DNA of 35,744 nucleotides, from assembly GCA_003216455.1 (NCBI GenBank), contig QCIV01000011.1, positions 1 to 35,744 on the forward strand, written 5' to 3'. A program made the position numbers and the translations under genes. Of this stretch, positions 31,106 through 35,744 are shown piece after piece. Position 1 is the first letter of the stretch; every line of letters starts with the position of its first letter. Origin of the DNA: Prochlorococcus sp. AG-402-N17 (GTDB lineage: Bacteria > Cyanobacteriota > Cyanobacteriia > PCC-6307 > Cyanobiaceae). The notes beneath the pieces were generated by a model that worked only from the letters and a program-made list of their open reading frames with translations, ran no database searches and was not told the origin of the DNA.

Positions 31106-31736
31106 CTTGTCTAAAATCTATAATTTCAAATTAATAAAGTTTTTTAATCCTTTAATGTTATTCATCTTGTAATATATGCAATTACTTAGCTTTTTGATTT
31201 TTCTTATAGATAATATTTTCTCTATTTAAAAGAAAAAGAATAATAACAATGCAAGAGGGAATGAGAATAAAATCTAAAGACATAACTTTTTTAACTCTAT
31301 TTTTTATTTAGCAATAAATTTTTTTATTGACATTTTTATTAATCAAATATTGAACTTGATAGAAAATTATTATTTGACGTTGTAGTTTATTTAGTTTCTT
31401 TAAAAATTGAAAGAGCTTGCAAGTATCCCACAGGCAAGCTCATGACGAACTAGTTAAATTCAGTTTTTTTAAAATTTAACCGGCTAAGCACTTCCTAAAT
31501 GCTAAATGTATTCTACTAAGTAAAATTACTTACTGTGAGTATAAATGCTCAGTAATGATGATTTAGTTGCAAATTTGATATTAAAAAGAGATTTAATAAA
31601 AATTACCCGCTGTTAATTTTTTTTAAACAAAAATGTCACATATTGGTCCATAAATATTCAGAGATAATCCATAAGAGTCTTTTGGTTTACATAATTTAAT
31701 ATTTGTGTTACTTTAGTTTACAATTACATCTTTTTA
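31106..31736. other. Non-coding gap with a perfect 8-bp hairpin
   Basis: GAGCTTGC (31413-31420) pairs with GCAAGCTC (31434-31441) around a 13-nt loop containing CCCACAG; there is no T run. Other short repeats of AGCACTT/AAATGCT lie near 31486-31506. No convincing ORF is seen. The 3' part must hold the hli promoter. Confidence 0.4.
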
Positions 31737-31943
31737 ATGACAAAATCTGGAGTTACAACAGAATCAGGTGGAAGACAGAATATGTTCCCATCAGAAACTA
31801 GACCTTATATTGATGAAACAGTATCCTATGATGGATATCCTCAGAATGCAGAAAAAGTTAATGGTAGATGGGCTATGGTTGGTTTCGTTGCATTATTAGG
31901 CGCTTATGTAACAACAGGACAGATAATTCCAGGAATTTTTTAG
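31737..31943 (+). CDS. hli: High-light-inducible protein (Hli)
   Basis: The 68-residue protein ends with a single chlorophyll-binding helix of the Hli/ELIP type: EKVNGRWAMVGFVALLGAYV and TTGQIIPGIF. The NGRWAMxGF motif with Glu and Asn/Arg is the chlorophyll ligand site. The N-terminal 38 residues are polar. Hli proteins protect photosystem II and bind chlorophyll in thylakoids under light and nutrient stress. A start at 31737 follows the AT-rich promoter; no terminator is evident after it. Confidence 0.93.
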   Translation: MTKSGVTTESGGRQNMFPSETRPYIDETVSYDGYPQNAEKVNGRWAMVGFVALLGAYVTTGQIIPGIF

Positions 31944-32044
31944 TATTAAAATACTTATATAAAATTTTCTTTGAAAATACATATTAATTATTTGTAAATA
32001 AGAAATTTAAAATCAATTGACTTCATATTTAAAGTCCATATTAT

Positions 32045-32167
32045 TTATTTTAAATTTGAGAAAAACCAAACAAAAGTTATTGCATTAAGGCTAAATATTA
32101 TGCCAAGGAATAGATAAGCAAATTTTTTCCCAATAAATGCTGTCTCCGGTTCAAGCTTTACTCTCAT
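32045..32167 (-). CDS. 40-aa single-helix membrane peptide
   Basis: Reads MRVKLEPETAFIGKKFAYLF, then LGIIFSLNAITFVWFFSNLK. One helix (about residues 16-36) follows a charged N-terminus. The EPETAFIGKKFAYLFLG segment is faintly like a degraded Hli helix, but the NGR motif is missing. It sits among hli genes. Function unknown. Confidence 0.5.
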   Translation of the reverse strand: MRVKLEPETAFIGKKFAYLFLGIIFSLNAITFVWFFSNLK

Positions 32168-32442
32168 TTAACCCTTGAATTATCTTGATTAAGATAACAT
32201 TAATTAATGAATAAATTTTAATTTTCAAGAATAAAAATTATCAAATTAAGAATTTTTTAAATGTTTTTAATATTAATAATCTTTCCATCCTTAACGTTCT
32301 AGTAGGAAAATTGCATACTTTAAAATTTTTCTAATAAACTTTATTAGCATGAGTTGTTTCCCGCCAATATAGATTATAAATAAACAAAAAAAACAGTCTA
32401 ATTTAATTTTAAATTAGACTAGATAAAAATAAGAATTCTATT

Positions 32443-32583
32443 TTAGATGAAACCAGGAATGATTTGACCTGTAGTTAGATATGCTCCAACTAAAGCAACA
32501 AAACCTAACATCGCGAATCTGCCGTTTAGCTTTTCAGCAACGATTTTTTCTTTTTCAACTATTTTGAGTTCGTTATTTTTCAT
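32443..32583 (-). CDS. hli: High-light-inducible protein (Hli)
   Basis: The 46-residue protein has VAEKLNGRFAMLGFVALVGA, YLTTGQIIPGFI at its C-terminus: a complete Hli helix with the NGRxAM motif. Its ATG overlaps the stop of the neighbouring hli gene (TAATG), so the two are made from one transcript. It probably acts in thylakoid membranes as a photoprotective chlorophyll-binding peptide. Confidence 0.93.
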   Translation of the reverse strand: MKNNELKIVEKEKIVAEKLNGRFAMLGFVALVGAYLTTGQIIPGFI

Positions 32584-32690
32584 TAGAACCAGCCTGGAAT
32601 GATCTGGCCTGTTGTGACATAGGCGCCAACTGCTGCAACAAAACCTAACATTGCTGCCCAGCCGTTAAAACGTTCTGCTTCTGGAGTCAT
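32583..32690 (-). CDS. hli: High-light-inducible protein (Hli), short
   Basis: The 35-residue protein is almost only the Hli helix: MTPEAERFNGWAAMLGFVAA, VGAYVTTGQIIPGWF. The chlorophyll-binding motif reads FNGWAAMLGF, with Trp in place of the usual Arg. It is the upstream member of a coupled pair with the 32443-32583 gene. It is among the smallest Hli forms. Confidence 0.92.
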   Translation of the reverse strand: MTPEAERFNGWAAMLGFVAAVGAYVTTGQIIPGWF

Positions 32691-32935
32691 TTTATTTTTG
32701 TAATTTGTAAATAAATATAACATATTTATTTAGTTATGTAAAGAAACTGAGGAATTATCCTTTGATTTGTTAGTAAAATACTAAAACTGCTACATATATG
32801 TGTCGAAATATACCTTTATTTATTTTTTTAATTTTGTTCTGATTTTTTAAATTTGGAAAAAAAATATAAGTTTTTTAACTTTTTTTTTAAGAATTATATC
32901 CTCATTTAGAGGTAATTTAAATTAATATATTACTA

Positions 32936-32971
32936 GAGTCAGCTAGTAGGGATACAGGCTGACTCTTTTTT
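32936..32971 (+). terminator. Orphan intrinsic terminator
   Basis: GAGTCAGC (32936-32943) and GCTGACTC (32958-32965) form a perfect 8-bp stem with a 14-nt loop, followed by six T. No gene ends just upstream on the plus strand, so it may close a small RNA beginning somewhere in 32700-32930. The hli pair on the minus strand starts about 250 bases away. Confidence 0.8.
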
Positions 32972-33074
32972 CGACAATTTTTGGTTTTTGACAAAAAAGT
33001 AGTTTGAAAATTCAAATAGTTGCTATTAATAAATTAGATATGTATATGAATTTATGTCATTTGAGACCTACTAC

Positions 33075-33218
33075 ATGCACTTAATTTTTGGAAGGATTCC
33101 TTCTCTAATGAGTTCTGATTTAATACTTTATATTTTGCCTGCTCTTACAATTTCAATATTATTCTTTAGCTTTAGGATAATTTTTTTCAAGACTCCTAAA
33201 TTGAGAAAGGTTAAATAA
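33075..33218 (+). CDS. Small membrane protein, 36-47 aa
   Basis: Reads MHLIFGRIPSLMSSDLILYI, then LPALTISILFFSFRIIFFKT and PKLRKVK. An ATG at 33108 (MSSDLILYI) has GGAAGGA upstream and may be the true start, giving 36 residues. One helix and a basic tail. It precedes the DUF938 gene by 54 bases and may share its transcript. Confidence 0.5.
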   Translation: MHLIFGRIPSLMSSDLILYILPALTISILFFSFRIIFFKTPKLRKVK

Positions 33219-33272
33219 TCAAGGATTTTAGAATTATTCTTTTAATTGTGGAGCGCCCAATTTTTTTTAATT

Positions 33273-33890
33273 TTGGATAATAGACTTTTTTTTTCGGCAA
33301 CTCAAAGAAATAGAGACTGCATTGGTAATGTACTATCCAGAATTATAAAAAAAGGTTCAGTATTAGAAATTGGTAGTGGCAGTGGTGAACATGGAGTATT
33401 TTTTCAAAAACGCTTTCCTGGAATAATTTGGCAAACAAGTGACCCAGAGTTAGTGCATAGAAAAAGTATAAGTTCTTGGATTGAGTATGAAGACCTAACT
33501 AAGAAAATGCCCCAGCCTCTTGAGATCGATGTAGAAAAAATTCCTTGGAAAATTCCAGTGATATTAGCTAATTCTTTGCAGGGAATAGTCTCTATAAATA
33601 TGATTCATGTAGCACAGTGGTCTTGTACAGTAGCACTTTTTAGAGAGTCAGGAAAATTACTCAATAAAGGGCAATTTTTGATTTTGTATGGGCCATTTAA
33701 AATTTGTAATAAGCATACAAGTGAAAGTAATTATTTATTCGATAATTCATTGAGAATGCAAAATGATCTTTGGGGTATTAAAAATCTTGAGGAAGTTTGT
33801 GATGAGAGTAAGAAAAATGGTTTTTCTCAAGAAGATATTATTAGTATGCCTGCAAATAATTTTTCAATAATTTACAGAAAAGTTTCTTGA
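33273..33890 (+). CDS. DUF938 family, SAM-dependent methyltransferase-like
   Basis: The 205-residue product fits DUF938. The TTG at 33273 gives LDNRLFFSATQRNRDCIGNV, matching the usual MDxRxxxPATxRNR start, and is preferred to the upstream TTG at 33246. The SAM-binding glycine motif LEIGSGSGEHGVFFQ, WQTSDPE (ribose-binding acid), INMIHVAQW and LYGPFKI are seen. Substrate unknown; it has been grouped with methyltransferases only by fold. Confidence 0.8.
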   Translation: MDNRLFFSATQRNRDCIGNVLSRIIKKGSVLEIGSGSGEHGVFFQKRFPGIIWQTSDPELVHRKSISSWIEYEDLTKKMPQPLEIDVEKIPWKIPVILANSLQGIVSINMIHVAQWSCTVALFRESGKLLNKGQFLILYGPFKICNKHTSESNYLFDNSLRMQNDLWGIKNLEEVCDESKKNGFSQEDIISMPANNFSIIYRKVS

Positions 33891-33941
33891 TAAGGCAAAT
33901 ACAAATATCAAAAAGATATTAAAATTCATCATATTAGATGA

Positions 33942-34103
33942 TCAACCTGATAGTTTTTTGCTCCATTCTTTATGCTTTTGATCTAAATCTGAAATTTTTT
34001 CGCCTAAACTCAATTGTCTTTCTAATAATTCAACTTTTGTAAGTGTTATTTTTTCCGAATAAAATTTGATAGGCTGCTTACCATGAAAATTGTCGCCGCT
34101 CAT
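33942..34103 (-). CDS. Small hypothetical protein, 53 aa
   Basis: Reads MSGDNFHGKQPIKFYSEKIT, LTKVELLERQLSLGEKISDL and DQKHKEWSKKLSG. It is a helical, charged protein with a coiled-coil-like heptad (LERQLSLGEKISDLDQK). No membrane segment. It lies upstream of nothing obvious on its strand. Family not recognised. Confidence 0.5.
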   Translation of the reverse strand: MSGDNFHGKQPIKFYSEKITLTKVELLERQLSLGEKISDLDQKHKEWSKKLSG

Positions 34104-34220
34104 AGAAATACTAAATTATCACTATTTTCTAAGATGAAAAATTTGTTATCGCTAATTCTTTAATATTCTTTTCAGATTTGCGTAAATTAATGTGATAAAT
34201 AATTGATGCCTATTGTGTTT

Positions 34221-35387
34221 TTAATCCCCCATTTTGTATGAAGATTGCCATATATATCTTCCTCTCTTGATATCTGACTCAACAGCAACGCAATTGCAAG
34301 CAATATTCCATAGAGCTTTGTGGATTGGATCAGGATTAAAAAGATATGCTTTTTTGAAGGCTTTTTTAATTAAAACAGTTGCCTTTTTTGCATGATAATG
34401 AGGGATCGTTGGACATACATGATGCACGACGTGGCTAGAACCAATATTATGGTGAAGCAAATTAAGGACCCTACCATAAGGCCTGTCAATAGATAGAAAT
34501 GCGCCTTTCATAAAGGAAAATTCTGTATTTGAAAGATGAGGTACATCTGAATCTGTATGATGAAGCCATGTATAAACGACTAGCCAACAATTAACCACTA
34601 ATAAAGGCCCAAAATAGAGAGTAATTACTGGAAATAATCCATACTTGAAAACTAAATAAACGATGCCCACTAATGTCAAACCTACACCAATATCTGATAT
34701 CCAAACTTTCTTGGCCCATATTGATGGCCATAATGCTTCAGAAAATGGTTTAATTGGCCAAAAATGATTTGAAGTACCATATTTAACACCTCCTGTACTT
34801 CCGGTAAGTAAATAAGCAGGCCAGCCAAATATTAGATGTAAAACAAGTTGAAGAATTCCATAGTTTTTCTTACCTAAGGAATTTGAAAAATTTAATTCTT
34901 TTTCTCCTCCAACTTTTTCTGTAACTCCATTGCCTTTAATGACTAAAGGAACGTGAGTTTCCCCATTGGTTATGTTATTTGTGAATCGATGATGAACTGC
35001 ATGAGAACGCTGCCAAGAAAAATAAGGCACTAGAAGTAATGAATGTAGTAAATAACCAGTAATAGATTCCAATGTTTTGTTTTTAGAGAATGCTCCATGC
35101 CCACATTCATGTGCAATTACCCAGAATCCCATTGCAGTGGTACCTGATAGTAATGCGTGAATAATCCAAATTGGGATCATTTTTGGGGTAAATGGAATAG
35201 ATAACCCTATCGCAACTACAAATAATTGAATTAAAGCTGATTGTAAAAGATACCTTAAAGAAGTTTTGGTATTGCACTTAAAGTAGTGATCTGGGATAAC
35301 ATCCTGAAATTCTTTTATGCTTGGAATATCTTTATCCTCTATTACAAGCGCTTGGCCTTTAAGACCTGAAAATTTTATATTACTCAA
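34221..35387 (-). CDS. desA: Membrane fatty-acid desaturase (DesA-like)
   Basis: The 388-residue protein has the three histidine boxes of membrane acyl-lipid desaturases: HECGHGAF (near residue 94), HAVHHRF (near 129) and HVVHHVCPTIPHYH (near 320). These bind the di-iron site. Four helices are predicted around residues 48-66, 72-90, 178-196 and 225-265. The pattern HDCGH-like box 1 with HxxHH and HxxHH spacing fits the DesA (delta-12) group best, but delta-15/omega-3 types are similar, so regiospecificity is inferred. The start is TTG at 35387; no ATG fits. It introduces double bonds into membrane lipids, important at low temperature. Confidence 0.85.
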   Translation of the reverse strand: MSNIKFSGLKGQALVIEDKDIPSIKEFQDVIPDHYFKCNTKTSLRYLLQSALIQLFVVAIGLSIPFTPKMIPIWIIHALLSGTTAMGFWVIAHECGHGAFSKNKTLESITGYLLHSLLLVPYFSWQRSHAVHHRFTNNITNGETHVPLVIKGNGVTEKVGGEKELNFSNSLGKKNYGILQLVLHLIFGWPAYLLTGSTGGVKYGTSNHFWPIKPFSEALWPSIWAKKVWISDIGVGLTLVGIVYLVFKYGLFPVITLYFGPLLVVNCWLVVYTWLHHTDSDVPHLSNTEFSFMKGAFLSIDRPYGRVLNLLHHNIGSSHVVHHVCPTIPHYHAKKATVLIKKAFKKAYLFNPDPIHKALWNIACNCVAVESDIKRGRYIWQSSYKMGD

Positions 35388-35600
35388 ATTTTTTTGGTTA
35401 AGAATTTTGTTAAATAAAAGTGAATTTATATATTCTATTATCCATCACAGGATCTCATAATGAAAAGAATTAGTAATTTTTTTTTGATTAAATTTTTACG
35501 ATTTTAATTTCAACTTCAAATAAAATTATTGCCAAATACTTTTATTTTATTCTTATAAAGCAATCTTTTTAATTATCTAATTATTAAAAGCTTAATTATT

Positions 35601-35732
35601 TTAAAGACCGCGTATATACCTCTTAGGTAAACCAGATTGTTTACGTGGCTTTACTAGGATAGGCAAAACAATAACTCCTACCGTAAAAAGACAGATTGGA
35701 GCTACTACCATCAATATAGATTCTAGAGACAT
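35601..35732 (-). CDS. 43-aa single-helix membrane peptide
   Basis: Reads MSLESILMVVAPICLFTVGV, then IVLPILVKPRKQSGLPKRYI, RGL: one helix and a basic tail. It begins near the window edge at 35732. Size and layout resemble small thylakoid subunits, but I cannot match it to a named one. Between the desaturase and this gene (35388-35600) nothing is seen. Confidence 0.6.
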   Translation of the reverse strand: MSLESILMVVAPICLFTVGVIVLPILVKPRKQSGLPKRYIRGL

Positions 35733-35744
35733 GGATAATTTTGA

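Noticed and set aside
1..35744. CRISPR array, insertion sequence or prophage
   Set aside because: No regularly spaced direct repeats, transposase or phage structural genes were seen on either strand.

Overview
The window is AT-rich cyanobacterial DNA. It encodes high-light-inducible (Hli) proteins, a cyanobacterial-type RNA polymerase omega subunit, cyanobacterial DUF1818 and DUF2811 proteins, and a membrane acyl-lipid desaturase. Gene content, very low GC, small intergenic gaps and many tiny one-helix proteins point to a high-light-adapted Prochlorococcus. Identification is by recognition only; no search was run.

Layout. 1-6.5 kb is a core block: the groEL 3' end, secG-gpmI, pyrR, an Hsp70-like ATPase, rpoZ-DUF1818, DUF2811 and an EVE-domain protein. 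6.5-13.7 kb is accessory: small hypothetical genes, a decayed gene pair (7.5-8.35 kb), a DsrE-like protein, a periplasmic cupin, and several genes of 16-50 codons. 13.77-19.77 kb is a seven-gene same-strand cluster that I read as a guanidine-utilisation operon: a Ni-type ureohydrolase of the guanidine hydrolase (GdmH) type, HypA, HypB, an ABC importer (binding protein, permease, ATPase) and a Rieske non-heme iron oxygenase. 19.9-21.6 kb holds a lipoprotein, a LOG-family enzyme and a cupin-like hypothetical. 21.6-29.5 kb resembles a genomic island: microproteins (two with a CP12-like C-terminal cysteine loop, three in an ATGA-overlapping operon), frameshifted genes, repeated terminator elements, DoxX and NTF2-like proteins. 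29.6-35.7 kb has an LptF/LptG-family permease, three hli genes, a DUF938 methyltransferase-like protein and a fatty-acid desaturase.

How the central cluster would work. The importer brings in guanidine or a guanidino compound. HypA and HypB load nickel into GdmH, which hydrolyses guanidine to urea and ammonia. Urease, encoded elsewhere in many Prochlorococcus, would release the remaining nitrogen. The Rieske oxygenase at the end of the operon has no assigned role. The simplest hypothesis is that it oxidatively trims a substituted guanidine to free guanidine. This is the most promising undescribed element of the window.

Other signals: a conserved 14-15 nt motif joined to an intrinsic terminator in four copies, two of them directly before start codons; a second shared motif upstream of two unrelated microprotein genes; paired inverted DnaA-box-like sites; and three genes broken by small indels in homopolymers or dinucleotide runs.
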